From Neobittarella massiliensis (ex Bilen et al. 2018) (GTDB lineage Bacteria; Bacillota; Clostridia; Oscillospirales; Ruminococcaceae): a stretch of DNA of 64,000 nucleotides. Below the pieces are notes generated by a model. It did not search any database. It had not been told where the DNA came from and saw only the letters and a program-made list of their open reading frames with translations. Positions within the stretch are counted from its first letter, which is position 1. Every line of letters starts with the position of its first letter. The position numbers and the translations under genes were made by a program. Location: positions 186,001-250,000 of the forward strand of contig NZ_OKQO01000006.1 in NCBI RefSeq assembly GCF_900289145.1, given 5' to 3'. Positions 24,445-32,369 of this stretch are shown here, one piece after another.

Positions 24445-24465
24445 GTATACACGCTTAGTATACCA
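24445..24465 (-). promoter_or_regulatory. extended -10 promoter within a GTATAC inverted repeat
   Basis: The minus strand has TGG before TATACT (24457-24462). The -10 lies inside GTATAC-ACGCTTA-GTATAC, a candidate autoregulatory operator for the two-component system. Confidence 0.4.
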
Positions 24466-24710
24466 CAGAGAGGGGGGCGCTGGCGAGCGCCCGTCTTACA
24501 GCTTTAAGGATAGCGCCTATTTCTTACTGGCAGCGGCGCGAATTTTTGAAGACTTTCTTAATATGTCGGTGGCTGGGTCTCCCCCGACGGGTATAAGTTT
24601 TATAATCATTCCCGCCCACTGCAGTTTTTAAAAAATACCGCCTGGCGCGCTACCGCCTTACTGCAACGTTTGCAGGAACCCACCGCTCCTGTTTTTCATA
24701 ATCTGGTAAA
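24466..24710. other. intergenic stretch without a recognisable gene
   Basis: Upstream of the response regulator and of the small membrane peptide gene. An isolated TATAAT (24601-24606) could serve the peptide gene, but no convincing -35 precedes it. Nothing else supportable is seen. Confidence 0.4.
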
Positions 24711-24724
24711 AAGGAGGTGACGGC

Positions 24725-24820
24725 ATGGCGGTGAGTGGGAGCATCGGCACGGCGGCCGGCCTGTTTTGGCTGGCAGCGGGTCTGTTGGCCATCGGTTATC
24801 GGACGCTGCGCTGGGGCTGA
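24725..24820 (+). CDS. 31-residue predicted single-span membrane peptide
   Basis: The ORF reads ATG to TGA with 31 codons. Its ribosome binding site AAGGAGGTGA (24711-24720) is a full anti-SD match with ideal spacing, and an intrinsic terminator follows after 13 bases. The peptide has a short polar N terminus, one hydrophobic stretch of about 17 residues (TAAGLFWLAAGLLAIGY) and a basic end (RTLRWG), so an N-out/C-in or peripheral inner-membrane peptide is likely. I know no homologous family. It sits alone between the two-component system and sfsA. Confidence 0.65.
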   Translation: MAVSGSIGTAAGLFWLAAGLLAIGYRTLRWG

Positions 24821-24833
24821 GCGCAGTCGCGGG

Positions 24834-24859
24834 GCGGGGTGAGCACCCCGCATTTTTTA
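24834..24859 (+). terminator. terminator of the small membrane peptide gene
   Basis: GCGGGGT (24834-24840) / ACCCCGC (24845-24851) with a GAGC loop, then ATTTTTTAT. Confidence 0.85.
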
Positions 24860-24908
24860 TGGGCGGGTTTGGTGCCAACCCATCCCTGCTCCTTATACTA
24901 GCCCCCAG

Positions 24909-24938
24909 TTGACAGCGCCGGGCGCCGGGCGGTATAGT
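24909..24938 (+). promoter_or_regulatory. sfsA promoter
   Basis: TTGACA (24909-24914), 18 bp, TATAGT (24933-24938). Confidence 0.8.
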
Positions 24939-25002
24939 GGAAAACAGATGTGACCGGGGACGGGCGTTATCCTGCTCCCCCGGCCAGGTGGGGGTAAAAA
25001 GT

Positions 25003-25731
25003 ATGGAGTATGCGCAGGTAGTGACCGGGAAGTTTTTGCAGCGGCCCAACCGGTTCGTGGCGCTGTGCGAGATAGAGGGCCGCACCCATCGCTGCCATGT
25101 CAAGAATACCGGCCGCTGCCGTGAGCTGTTGCTGCCCGGCGCCACTGTATTTTTACAGGACCGGCGCGGCGCCGAAAAGCCGGGCAAGACCGAGTTTTCA
25201 CTCATCGGCGTCAAAAAGGGCGACATGCTGGTAAATATCGACTCACAGGCCCCCAATGCGGTGGTAAAAGAGGCACTGCTCAGCGGTGCGCTGGTGCTGC
25301 CGGGCTTTGCGTGCCCCGATATCGTGCGGCCGGAATACGGCTACGGGGCCTCGCGGCTCGATTTTTACCTGCAAAAAGGTAATCGCCGCGCGCTGGTCGA
25401 GGTAAAAGGCGTCACGCTGGAGGTCGGCGGACAGGCGCGCTTTCCCGACGCGCCCACCCAGCGGGGGGTAAAGCACCTGGATGAGCTGGCCGGTGCAGTG
25501 GCGGCGGGCTACTCCTGTTTCGCGGTATTCGTCATCGCCCTGCGCCCAGTTTCCAGTATGGCCCCCAACTGGCTCACCCATCCGGCTTTTGGCCGCGCTC
25601 TGCAGCGGGCCCAAAAGGCGGGCGTACAGCTGCTGGCCTACGACTGTGCAGTGGGTCAGGATACGCTGTCGTTGGGGCGGCCGGTGCCGATCGATTTGCA
25701 CACACCGGCCAGCGCAGAAGATGGGTTTTAA
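25003..25731 (+). CDS. sfsA: SfsA-family DNA-binding protein / predicted nuclease
   Basis: 242 residues, usual length for SfsA. Diagnostic segments are FLQRPNRFVALCEIEG, HCHVKNTGRCRELL-like HRCHVKNTGRCRELLLPG, SRLDFYL, ALVEVKGVTLE and FPDAPTQRGVKHLDEL. The D...E-x-K arrangement (RLDFYL, VEVKGVT) resembles a PD-(D/E)XK nuclease core, and E. coli SfsA was named for stimulating maltose fermentation when overproduced. Start is the ATG at 25003, eight bases after AGGTGGGGG. Confidence 0.94.
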   Translation: MEYAQVVTGKFLQRPNRFVALCEIEGRTHRCHVKNTGRCRELLLPGATVFLQDRRGAEKPGKTEFSLIGVKKGDMLVNIDSQAPNAVVKEALLSGALVLPGFACPDIVRPEYGYGASRLDFYLQKGNRRALVEVKGVTLEVGGQARFPDAPTQRGVKHLDELAGAVAAGYSCFAVFVIALRPVSSMAPNWLTHPAFGRALQRAQKAGVQLLAYDCAVGQDTLSLGRPVPIDLHTPASAEDGF

Positions 25732-25785
25732 ATTTAAAATATAGCCCGGAACCCGCAACACCACCGGGCAGAGTGGGGAGCGCGC

Positions 25786-26367
25786 ATGATGTACCGATTT
25801 TTGGCCGCCGCTATATTGCTTTGCTTTTATGGCACCTATCTGGGAAAGATGCTCTGCCAGCGACGGCGGGGCATACAGACCGACCAGATGGCCAAAGGCG
25901 ATAAGCCCAGCTCGGTGCGCCGCACCGAGCTGCTGATGAAGGTGGCCACCTTTTTGCTGGCGGCGGTGCAGACAGTCAGCGTGTTGTGTGGGTGGTCGAT
26001 GATGCCGGCGCCGGCACGGACGGTCGGCGCCGCGCTGGGGCTGGTGGGCGACGGCATCTTTTTGGCGGCTGTATACACCATGCGCGACAGCTGGCGGGCC
26101 GGTATCGCCCAGGGCCAAAACACTCAGCTGGTGCACAGCGGCATCTACCGCTACAGCCGCAACCCGGCTTTCCTGGGGTTTGACGTGATGTATCTGGGCG
26201 TACTGCTGCTCTGCTTTAACCCTCTACTTCTGCTGTGTACGCTGTTTGCCATTGCAATGTTGCACCGGCAAATACTGCAGGAGGAAGCCTTTTTGCCCAC
26301 GGCTTTTGGTGAGGCCTACACGTCTTATTGCCGGCAGGTCCGCCGTTACTGGGGCCGCCGCCGGTGA
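25786..26367 (+). CDS. ICMT/PEMT-like membrane methyltransferase
   Basis: 193-residue integral membrane protein with about four to five spans. The C-terminal half carries the isoprenylcysteine carboxyl methyltransferase/phospholipid methyltransferase signature LVHSGIYRYSRNPAFLGF (about 116-133) and ILQEEAFLPTAFGEAYTSYCRQVRRY (about 163-188), the S-adenosylmethionine-binding elements. The bacterial substrate is unknown and need not be a prenylcysteine. It lies 54 bases after sfsA and is probably co-transcribed. Confidence 0.88.
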   Translation: MMYRFLAAAILLCFYGTYLGKMLCQRRRGIQTDQMAKGDKPSSVRRTELLMKVATFLLAAVQTVSVLCGWSMMPAPARTVGAALGLVGDGIFLAAVYTMRDSWRAGIAQGQNTQLVHSGIYRYSRNPAFLGFDVMYLGVLLLCFNPLLLLCTLFAIAMLHRQILQEEAFLPTAFGEAYTSYCRQVRRYWGRRR

Positions 26368-26387
26368 GCAGATGCATAGTTTTACAT

Positions 26388-26425
26388 ATAAAAGCCCGGT
26401 GGAGAAGTGCTCTCCGCCGGGCTTT
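26388..26425. terminator. bidirectional terminator between the methyltransferase and the aro operon
   Basis: AAAAGCCCGG(T)GGAG / CTCC(G)CCGGGCTTTT. It serves the converging plus-strand gene and the aromatic amino acid operon. Confidence 0.85.
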
Positions 26426-26476
26426 TGGCTGATATATTGGGACAGACAAACGGTCATATGGGTGTTGCCGTACCGT

Positions 26477-26761
26477 CTACTGGTCCCCCTTTAAAATGTG
26501 CTGCTGGTATTCGCGGCTGATGCGCATCATCTGGGCAAAGTAGTCGCTGACGTAGTCGCCCATCTCGTCGGGGCAGTTATGGCGTACCCGCTCCAGGATC
26601 TCCTGCTCGCGGGCGGGGTGCAAAACGGGCAGCCCCTGGGCCTTTTTGTACAGCCCCACCTGAGCCACTACCTCCATCCGCTGGCAAAACAGGTCCAGCA
26701 ACTGGCGGTCTATCTCGTCTATTGCGGCGCGCAGCGCCGTCAGGTCGCTCTTGTTTTCCAC
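26477..26761 (-). CDS. chorismate mutase (AroQ class)
   Basis: 94 residues, an all-helical AroQ-type chorismate mutase converting chorismate to prephenate: LTALRAAIDEIDRQLLDLFCQRMEVVAQVGLYKKAQGLPVLHPAREQEILERV has the expected Arg, Lys and Glu active-site pattern. There is no fused dehydratase or dehydrogenase domain. Start is the GTG at 26761, seven bases after AAGGAG. It is the last gene of the six-gene aromatic operon and supplies prephenate to the TyrA encoded upstream. Confidence 0.92.
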   Translation of the reverse strand: MENKSDLTALRAAIDEIDRQLLDLFCQRMEVVAQVGLYKKAQGLPVLHPAREQEILERVRHNCPDEMGDYVSDYFAQMMRISREYQQHILKGDQ

Positions 26762-26784
26762 AATATCGCTCCTTCTGGTGGAAT

Positions 26785-27852
26785 TTACAGCATGTCCAGC
26801 AGGGCGATGGCTACCCCTGCCTCTACACAAACTGCCGCCCGCGGCACCACACAGGGGTCGTGCCGACCCTGAATGCAGTGCTGCAGCACAGTGCCCTGCA
26901 CAAAGTCGATCGTCTGCTGCTCTTTGGCGATCGAGGGGGTGGGCTTAAAGGCCACCTGCATCAGTACCGGCATGGCGTTGGTAATGCCCCCCTGTATGCC
27001 GCCGGCTCGGTTGGTAGTGGTGCGCACCTGTCCATCTTTTATGGTAAAGGGGTCGTTATTTTGCGAGCCGCGCAGCATGCTGCCGGCAAAGCCGTTTCCA
27101 AAACTCACCCCTTTTACCGCGGGGATCGCGTAGAGCATGGCGGCCAAAGTGCTCTCCACGCTGCCAAAGATCGGATCGCCGATCCCCGCGGGCAGCCCGA
27201 TCACTGCACACTCGATCACCCCGCCTACCGAGTCGCCGTCGCGCCGCGCCGCATCGATAGCGGCGATCATCTGCTCGCCGGCGGTGCTGTCGCACACCGG
27301 AAAGTCGCGGCGGTGCACCTGCTCAAAGTCCTGCCGACTCACCGCTACCGGGTCAAAAGGCTTGTCGGCGATACCGGCGATGTGGGCGATATGAGCTCCC
27401 ACATAAATCCCCTGTTCAGCCAACATCTGGGTGGCGATGGCCCCGGCAAACACCAGTGGCGCCGTCAGCCGGGCCGAAAAGTGTCCACCGCCCCGCACGT
27501 CATTGTGTCCGCTGTACTTTACGTAGCCGGTGTAGTCGGCGTGGCCCGGGCGGGCAATATGGCTGGCCGGGCCGTAGTCCTGTGAGCGGGTGTTCTGATT
27601 TTCGATGACGGCGCAGATGGGGGTGCCGCAGGCTACACCGTCCACCACCCCGGAGAGGATCTTGGGGGTATCGGGTTCCCGGCGGGGGGTAGACCAGCTG
27701 TTTTTGGCCAGCCGGCGGGCGCAAAAAGCGCTGATGTGTGCCCAGTCCAGTACCAGACCGGGCCGCACCCCCTCGATGACCACCCCAATGGCTGGCCCGT
27801 GCGACTCGCCGAACAGCGAGATCTTGAATTTGCTGCCGTAGCTAGAGGACAT
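26785..27852 (-). CDS. aroC: chorismate synthase
   Basis: 355 residues, reduced-flavin-dependent enzyme forming chorismate from EPSP. Signatures: FGESHGPAIGVVIEG near the N terminus, GHADYTGYVKYSGHNDVRGGGHFSARLTAPLV, and the C-terminal RAGGIQGGITNAMPVLMQVAFKPTPSI. Start is the ATG at 27852 with AGGAGG eight bases upstream; a GTG nine bases earlier lies inside the binding site. It overlaps the end of aroA by 11 bases. Confidence 0.97.
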   Translation of the reverse strand: MSSSYGSKFKISLFGESHGPAIGVVIEGVRPGLVLDWAHISAFCARRLAKNSWSTPRREPDTPKILSGVVDGVACGTPICAVIENQNTRSQDYGPASHIARPGHADYTGYVKYSGHNDVRGGGHFSARLTAPLVFAGAIATQMLAEQGIYVGAHIAHIAGIADKPFDPVAVSRQDFEQVHRRDFPVCDSTAGEQMIAAIDAARRDGDSVGGVIECAVIGLPAGIGDPIFGSVESTLAAMLYAIPAVKGVSFGNGFAGSMLRGSQNNDPFTIKDGQVRTTTNRAGGIQGGITNAMPVLMQVAFKPTPSIAKEQQTIDFVQGTVLQHCIQGRHDPCVVPRAAVCVEAGVAIALLDML

Positions 27853-29116
27853 CTGCCACACCTCCTAGTGCGGTAAAGTGTTCAAAGAAATTGGGATACG
27901 ACTTGTCGATACACTCCGCCCCGTCGATATACACCGTCTGGCCGCCGCAGAGCAGCGCGGCGACCGCCGCCGTCATGGCGATGCGGTGGTCGCCAAAGCT
28001 GGAGACGGTGGCCCCGTGCAGCGGGCGGCCCCCGCGCACCACCAAGCTGTCGCCGTCGGGCCCCACGGCGACATCGGCCCCCAGCGCCGTGAGCGTGGCG
28101 CTGGTGGTGTACAGCCGGTCGCTCTCTTTGTCGCGCAGCCGCCCCACCCCGGTAAAGGTAGTGGTGCCGCTGGCCGCAGCTGCCGCCACCGCCAAAATGG
28201 GCACGATATCAGGGATGTGCGACCCGTCGATGACCGTGCCGTGCAGCGGGGCTTGGGCGCTGTGTACCATCCCGTCCCCAGTGCGTATCTGCGCCCCCAG
28301 CTGGGCCAAAATGTCGGCCACTGCCCGGTCTCCCTGCCGCGACTGGCAGTTGAGGCCCGCCACCGTCACCGAGCCGCCAACGGCCCCCGCCGTCAGGTAA
28401 AAAGCCGCGCCAGACCAATCCCCCTCCACCTGTATCTCCTGTGGCTGGTACTGTTGCCCGCCCGGCACGAACCAGCCGCGGTGGGTGGCCTCGGCCCGCA
28501 CGCCGAACTGGGCCATGATCTGTAGAGTCAGGTCGATATACGGCCGCGACTGCAGGCGCGAAGTCAGCGATATCTCGCTGTCTCCCTCTAAGAGCGGCAG
28601 CGCCAGCAACAGCCCGGTAATAAACTGCGAACTCACGTGGCCGGGTATGGGGTATACTCCGCTCTGCAGCCGGCCGGTCACGGTGCAGGGAAGCGTGCCG
28701 GCATAGTTGGTCTCGGCCCCGTTTTGGCACATGGGCTGCAGCAATTCGGCAATAGGTCGGCCGGGCAGCCGACCCCGCCCGGTAAAGGTGGCCGGCACGC
28801 CTAGCGCCGCTGCGATCGGCACGAAAAAGCGCAGTGTAGAGCCCGATTCCCCACAGTCGATAGTGACCGGTCGGTCGCCTGCCGCCGCCGTCAACCCGGT
28901 CAGCTGCCAGCTGCTGTCGCCCAGCGGTCGGCAGCCCGCCCCCAGCACATTGGCCGCCGCCAGCGTGGCGCGGATATCGGTGTTTTGGGCCAGGTGCGTG
29001 AGCACCGAGGTGCCGCCGGCCAGCAGTGCACAGATCACCGCCCGGTGTGAACAGGATTTTGAGGGCGGTGCAGTGATCGTACCTCTCAGCTCCCGAGCGC
29101 GAACAGCTATGCGCAT
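27842..29116 (-). CDS. aroA: 3-phosphoshikimate 1-carboxyvinyltransferase (EPSP synthase)
   Basis: 424 residues, transferring enolpyruvyl from PEP to shikimate 3-phosphate. It shows the N-terminal PPSKSCSHRA, CGESGSTLRFFVPIAAALG, SSQFITGLLLALP and the C-terminal RLRDKESDRL plus FGDHRIAMTAAVAAL motifs. EPSP synthases are grouped into glyphosate-sensitive and -insensitive classes; the present motifs are not assigned to either here. ATG six bases after GGAGGG, overlapping aroB by 10 bases. Confidence 0.97.
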   Translation of the reverse strand: MRIAVRARELRGTITAPPSKSCSHRAVICALLAGGTSVLTHLAQNTDIRATLAAANVLGAGCRPLGDSSWQLTGLTAAAGDRPVTIDCGESGSTLRFFVPIAAALGVPATFTGRGRLPGRPIAELLQPMCQNGAETNYAGTLPCTVTGRLQSGVYPIPGHVSSQFITGLLLALPLLEGDSEISLTSRLQSRPYIDLTLQIMAQFGVRAEATHRGWFVPGGQQYQPQEIQVEGDWSGAAFYLTAGAVGGSVTVAGLNCQSRQGDRAVADILAQLGAQIRTGDGMVHSAQAPLHGTVIDGSHIPDIVPILAVAAAAASGTTTFTGVGRLRDKESDRLYTTSATLTALGADVAVGPDGDSLVVRGGRPLHGATVSSFGDHRIAMTAAVAALLCGGQTVYIDGAECIDKSYPNFFEHFTALGGVADVL

Positions 29117-30192
29117 GGTTCCCCCTCCAATCGGTCTAAAAGTGGCTGGGCAGCCAACAGAAAGGCCCTAAAGTCATCCAGCGCCAGTTTGGTGATAACA
29201 CACCGGCCGATCTCGGCGATCTGCACGATCGAGATCGCGCTCCCGTCGCGCTTTTTGTCCCCCATGGCCGCCGGCAGCAGGTCTGCCACCGGTGCACTGT
29301 AATGTGTAGCCAGCTTGTTTTTTTGCAGGCAGCGGCACAGCTGGTGCAGCACGTCGGGCGGGCACAGCCCCCCCGCCACACAGGCTGCCGCCATCATGAC
29401 CATGCCCATGGCCACCGCCTTGCCGTGACTCACCGCAAAATTCGAGTGCCGCTCGATGGCGTGGCCCATGGTGTGCCCAAAATTGAGCAGCATGCGCACC
29501 CCGGTATCGAACTCGTCCTGCCGCACGACCTCGGCCTTGATGGCCACGCAGCGGGCCACGATCTCCTCTAAATGGTCGCGAAAGCCGCCCTGCATCTGCA
29601 AAAACAAGTCCCGGTCCCAGATCGCCCCGTACTTTACCGCCTCGCCGATCCCGTCGGCAAAGTACGCCTCTGGCAGCGTGTCTAAAAAGGCGGTATCGCA
29701 CAGCACGGCCACCGGCTGCCAAAAACAGCCGATCAGGTTTTTGCCCTGCGGCAGATTGGCCGCCGTCTTTCCGCCCACCGAAGAGTCGATCTGTGCCAGA
29801 AGGGTGGTGGGCACCTGCACATAGGCGATACCGCGCAGGTACATGGCGGCGGCAAAACCGGCAATATCGCCCACGATCCCACCGCCCAGCGCCAGCATCA
29901 TATCGCTGCGGGTAAGCTGGTTTTGGTGGCAGAACTCACAGATCTGCTGTACCGTGGCCAGCGATTTGTGCGTCTCCCCGTGAGGAAATACAAATTTACA
30001 GCAGGTCAGGCCGGCGCGCTGCATCTGGGCCACAAAACGGTCGCCGTACAGTGCGTTTACGTGGTCGTCGGTGATCACGGCAAAAGTTTTGCCCGCGTAG
30101 CGGTCGGCCAACTGTGCGATAAAGATGTCGGTACAGTCTCGGCCTACCTGCACGGTATAGGGGGTATGGGCGGCAACGGGGATCTCGGTCAC
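29107..30192 (-). CDS. aroB: 3-dehydroquinate synthase
   Basis: 361 residues, NAD- and divalent metal-dependent cyclisation of DAHP to 3-dehydroquinate. Motifs include FPHGETHKSLATV, LGGGIVGDIAGFAAAMYLRGI, QVPTTLLAQIDSSVGGKTAANLPQGKNLIG, GIGEAVKYGAI and LNFGHTMGHAIE with the metal-binding histidines. Start is the GTG at 30192, overlapping the TyrA stop as GTGA, with AAGGAGG ten bases before it. Confidence 0.97.
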   Translation of the reverse strand: MTEIPVAAHTPYTVQVGRDCTDIFIAQLADRYAGKTFAVITDDHVNALYGDRFVAQMQRAGLTCCKFVFPHGETHKSLATVQQICEFCHQNQLTRSDMMLALGGGIVGDIAGFAAAMYLRGIAYVQVPTTLLAQIDSSVGGKTAANLPQGKNLIGCFWQPVAVLCDTAFLDTLPEAYFADGIGEAVKYGAIWDRDLFLQMQGGFRDHLEEIVARCVAIKAEVVRQDEFDTGVRMLLNFGHTMGHAIERHSNFAVSHGKAVAMGMVMMAAACVAGGLCPPDVLHQLCRCLQKNKLATHYSAPVADLLPAAMGDKKRDGSAISIVQIAEIGRCVITKLALDDFRAFLLAAQPLLDRLEGEPCA

Positions 30193-31019
30193 GGTCTCAG
30201 GGCCTCCTTTATCTCGCGGCCCTGCCGCAGGAGCGCACACAGCTCGGTGTCGTCCTCCTGGGCCAGAGCGTCGCGGTAGCGCTGCAGGTTTTCCAGAAAA
30301 ATGTCCAGTTCGCGCAGCAGGTTGGGGCGGTTTTTAGAAAACAGGTCGGTCCACATCTCCTCGTTGAGCTTGGCCACCCGGGTCAGGTCTTTAAAACTAC
30401 CCGCCGAAAAGCCGCCAAAATCCTGGGCCGTGGGGCTTTTGACATAGCAGTTGGATACGATGTGGGCCAGCTGTGAGGTGATGGCAATGATCTCGTCGTG
30501 GCGCTGCGGCGTGGCAACGACCACCTTGCGAAACTCCAAGCTGTAAAACAAATTGGATAATTTATTAATAATATTACTATCTGTATTAGCGCTTGGGGTC
30601 AAGATCATGCTGGCGTGGTGAAACAGATTGTCCATGCTGGCCCGGTAGCCCGAGAGCTCTCGGCCGGCCATGGGATGGGCGCCCACAAAGGTAAAGCCCC
30701 GCTCCACTGCCACTGGCTCGATCTCACGGCACACGAATTCCTTTACGCCGCACACATCCAGCACGACTGTATCACCGGCAAAGACCTGCTGCTTTTCCAA
30801 GATATAGTCTACCGTTTTTTGCGGATAAAGGCAAATCAGTACCAGGTCACAGTGGGCCATCCGCACATCGTCCAGCACATCGGCAACCGCCCCGTCCTGT
30901 AACGCCTGTTCCATGGTCTGGGGGTTTTTATCCATGCCGTACACCCGGTGTCCGTGGGCCGAGAACGTCTTGGCCAAACTCCCCCCGATCAGACCCAGCC
31001 CTACGATTGCCACGTTCAT
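30189..31019 (-). CDS. tyrA: prephenate dehydrogenase
   Basis: 276 residues, oxidising prephenate to 4-hydroxyphenylpyruvate, the tyrosine branch. N-terminal Rossmann motif VAIVGLGLIGGSLAKTF, the DVCGVKEFVCREIEP segment, FVGAHPMAGRELSGYRAS with the catalytic-type His, and LAHIVSNCYVKSP. No C-terminal ACT domain is present, so feedback inhibition through such a domain is not expected. The ATG overlaps the aroF stop (ATGA). Confidence 0.93.
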   Translation of the reverse strand: MNVAIVGLGLIGGSLAKTFSAHGHRVYGMDKNPQTMEQALQDGAVADVLDDVRMAHCDLVLICLYPQKTVDYILEKQQVFAGDTVVLDVCGVKEFVCREIEPVAVERGFTFVGAHPMAGRELSGYRASMDNLFHHASMILTPSANTDSNIINKLSNLFYSLEFRKVVVATPQRHDEIIAITSQLAHIVSNCYVKSPTAQDFGGFSAGSFKDLTRVAKLNEEMWTDLFSKNRPNLLRELDIFLENLQRYRDALAQEDDTELCALLRQGREIKEALRP

Positions 31020-32041
31020 GAAAACTTCCTCCCCATCAGGCTGATAAACGGCCGCAGGCCGGATGCGATCTGCTCGAATTGGTCGGGGGTTAGCGACTGG
31101 GCCCCATCGCACAGCGCCTTTTCAGGGCAGTCGTGCACCTCGATGATCAGCCCGTCGGCACCCGCCGCTACCGCTGCCCGCGACAGCGGCTCGATCAGCC
31201 AGGGGATGCCGGCAGCGTGGGAGGGGTCGACCAGAACCGGCAGATGGGTCTTTTGTTTTAAGATGGGTATGGCCGAGATATCCAGCGTGTTGCGGGTGGC
31301 CGTCTCAAAGGTGCGAATGCCCCGCTCACAGAGGATCACCTGGTCGTTGCCGCCGGCCATGATATACTCGGCGCTCATCAGCCACTCCTCGATGGTACTC
31401 GACAGCCCGCGCTTGAGCAGCACCGGTTTGCGCTGGCGGCCCACCTCTTTGAGCAGCTCAAAGTTTTGCATGTTACGGGCCCCCACCTGAATGATATCTA
31501 CGTTTTCAAAAAGCGGCAGCTGTGATTTGTCCATCACCTCGCTGATGATGGGCATGCCGGTATCCTGTTTGGCCATGCCCAGCAGCTGTAAGCCGTCGGC
31601 GCCCATGCCCTGAAAGGCGTAAGGGCTGGTGCGGGGCTTAAAGGCGCCGCCGCGCAGCACTTTGGCTCCGGCGGCACCCACCCGACGCGCCACCTCGGTG
31701 ATCTGCCGCTCGCTCTCTACTGAGCAGGGGCCGGCGATCAGCGTAAAATGGCCGGCGCCGATCAGGATATCGCCGCCTTTTGCAGGTACCGTGACCACCG
31801 TGTCCTGCGGATGGAATTTGCGGTTGGCTTTTTTGTACGGCTCCTGGATGCGCTGTACCCGCTCCACGATCGAGAGCGATTGGATCTGTTCCAGATCGAG
31901 CTGGGTGGTGTCGCCCACCAGCCCCATCAGGGTGGTGTTTTCACCCCGCGACAGGTGTGCCTGCAGGCCTTGGGCCTGCACCCAGCGCGAGAACTGGTCT
32001 ATTTTTTCGGCGGTGGTGTGGGGTTTGAAAATTACGATCAT
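31016..32041 (-). CDS. aroF: 3-deoxy-7-phosphoheptulonate synthase (class I-beta, with N-terminal regulatory domain)
   Basis: 341 residues, first committed step of the shikimate pathway (PEP plus erythrose 4-phosphate). A ferredoxin-like N-terminal domain of about 70 residues (MIVIFKPHTTAEKIDQFSRW...) precedes the barrel with LIAGPCSVESE, RGGAFKPRTSPYAFQGMG, IQVGARNMQNFELLKEVGR, LLKRG, DPSHAAG and LIIEVHDCPEKALCDGAQSLTP. The extra domain is the ligand-binding site for allosteric control in this enzyme class. It is the first structural gene after the tyrosine-rich leader. Confidence 0.96.
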   Translation of the reverse strand: MIVIFKPHTTAEKIDQFSRWVQAQGLQAHLSRGENTTLMGLVGDTTQLDLEQIQSLSIVERVQRIQEPYKKANRKFHPQDTVVTVPAKGGDILIGAGHFTLIAGPCSVESERQITEVARRVGAAGAKVLRGGAFKPRTSPYAFQGMGADGLQLLGMAKQDTGMPIISEVMDKSQLPLFENVDIIQVGARNMQNFELLKEVGRQRKPVLLKRGLSSTIEEWLMSAEYIMAGGNDQVILCERGIRTFETATRNTLDISAIPILKQKTHLPVLVDPSHAAGIPWLIEPLSRAAVAAGADGLIIEVHDCPEKALCDGAQSLTPDQFEQIASGLRPFISLMGRKFS

Positions 32042-32085
32042 ACTGGTGCTCCCTCTCTTGTGCCAGGGGCGTGCCGGGCAGCCGG

Positions 32086-32129
32086 TAAAAACAAAAGAGC
32101 CGGCCCCCGGTCACCCGGGTGGTCGGCTC
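32086..32129 (-). terminator. attenuator terminator before aroF
   Basis: The minus strand reads a GC-rich stem (32097-32129), GAGCCG paired with CGGCTC plus an imperfect inner helix of CC/GG pairs, and then TTTTGTTTTT (32086-32096). It lies after the leader peptide stop (32151) and 45 bases before the aroF start (32041), so it can abort transcription before the structural genes. Confidence 0.8.
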
Positions 32130-32150
32130 GTAAAAAGCTGCCTGTTGGGC

Positions 32151-32267
32151 CTATTGGCCCCTATCTCCCGAAAGACCGCAACACAAACGACCCGCGCTAT
32201 AAAAATAGCCCAGGTAAGCGTAGCCGTAATAGCTGTTATATGCAGTCTTGGAAAGCAGCGTGTGCAT
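32151..32267 (-). CDS. tyrosine-rich leader peptide of the aromatic amino acid operon
   Basis: 38 codons, ATG at 32267, TAG at 32151-32153, with AAAGGAG upstream. Residues 10-23 read YNSYYGYAYLGYFY: seven Tyr (10, 13, 14, 16, 18, 21, 23) and one Phe in 14 positions. The ORF begins about 23 bases after the predicted transcription start and ends 21 bases before the terminator stem. Tyr/Phe scarcity would stall the ribosome on this run and could change which RNA fold forms. It is too short for a structural protein and the composition is otherwise unexplained. Confidence 0.8.
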   Translation of the reverse strand: MHTLLSKTAYNSYYGYAYLGYFYSAGRLCCGLSGDRGQ

Positions 32268-32297
32268 AATGCTTTTCTCCTTTAAAGGGATAGCTAT

Positions 32298-32326
32298 ACT
32301 ATACCCGCCTGTGCGGCAGCTGTCAA
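32298..32326 (-). promoter_or_regulatory. promoter of the aro operon leader
   Basis: TTGACA (32321-32326 on the minus strand), exactly 17 bp, TATAGT (32298-32303). Consensus -35 and optimal spacing. Confidence 0.88.
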
Positions 32327-32369
32327 GAAGTTTTTATGCGCCCCAGAGAAGCAGTTTTTGTCACCGGCA

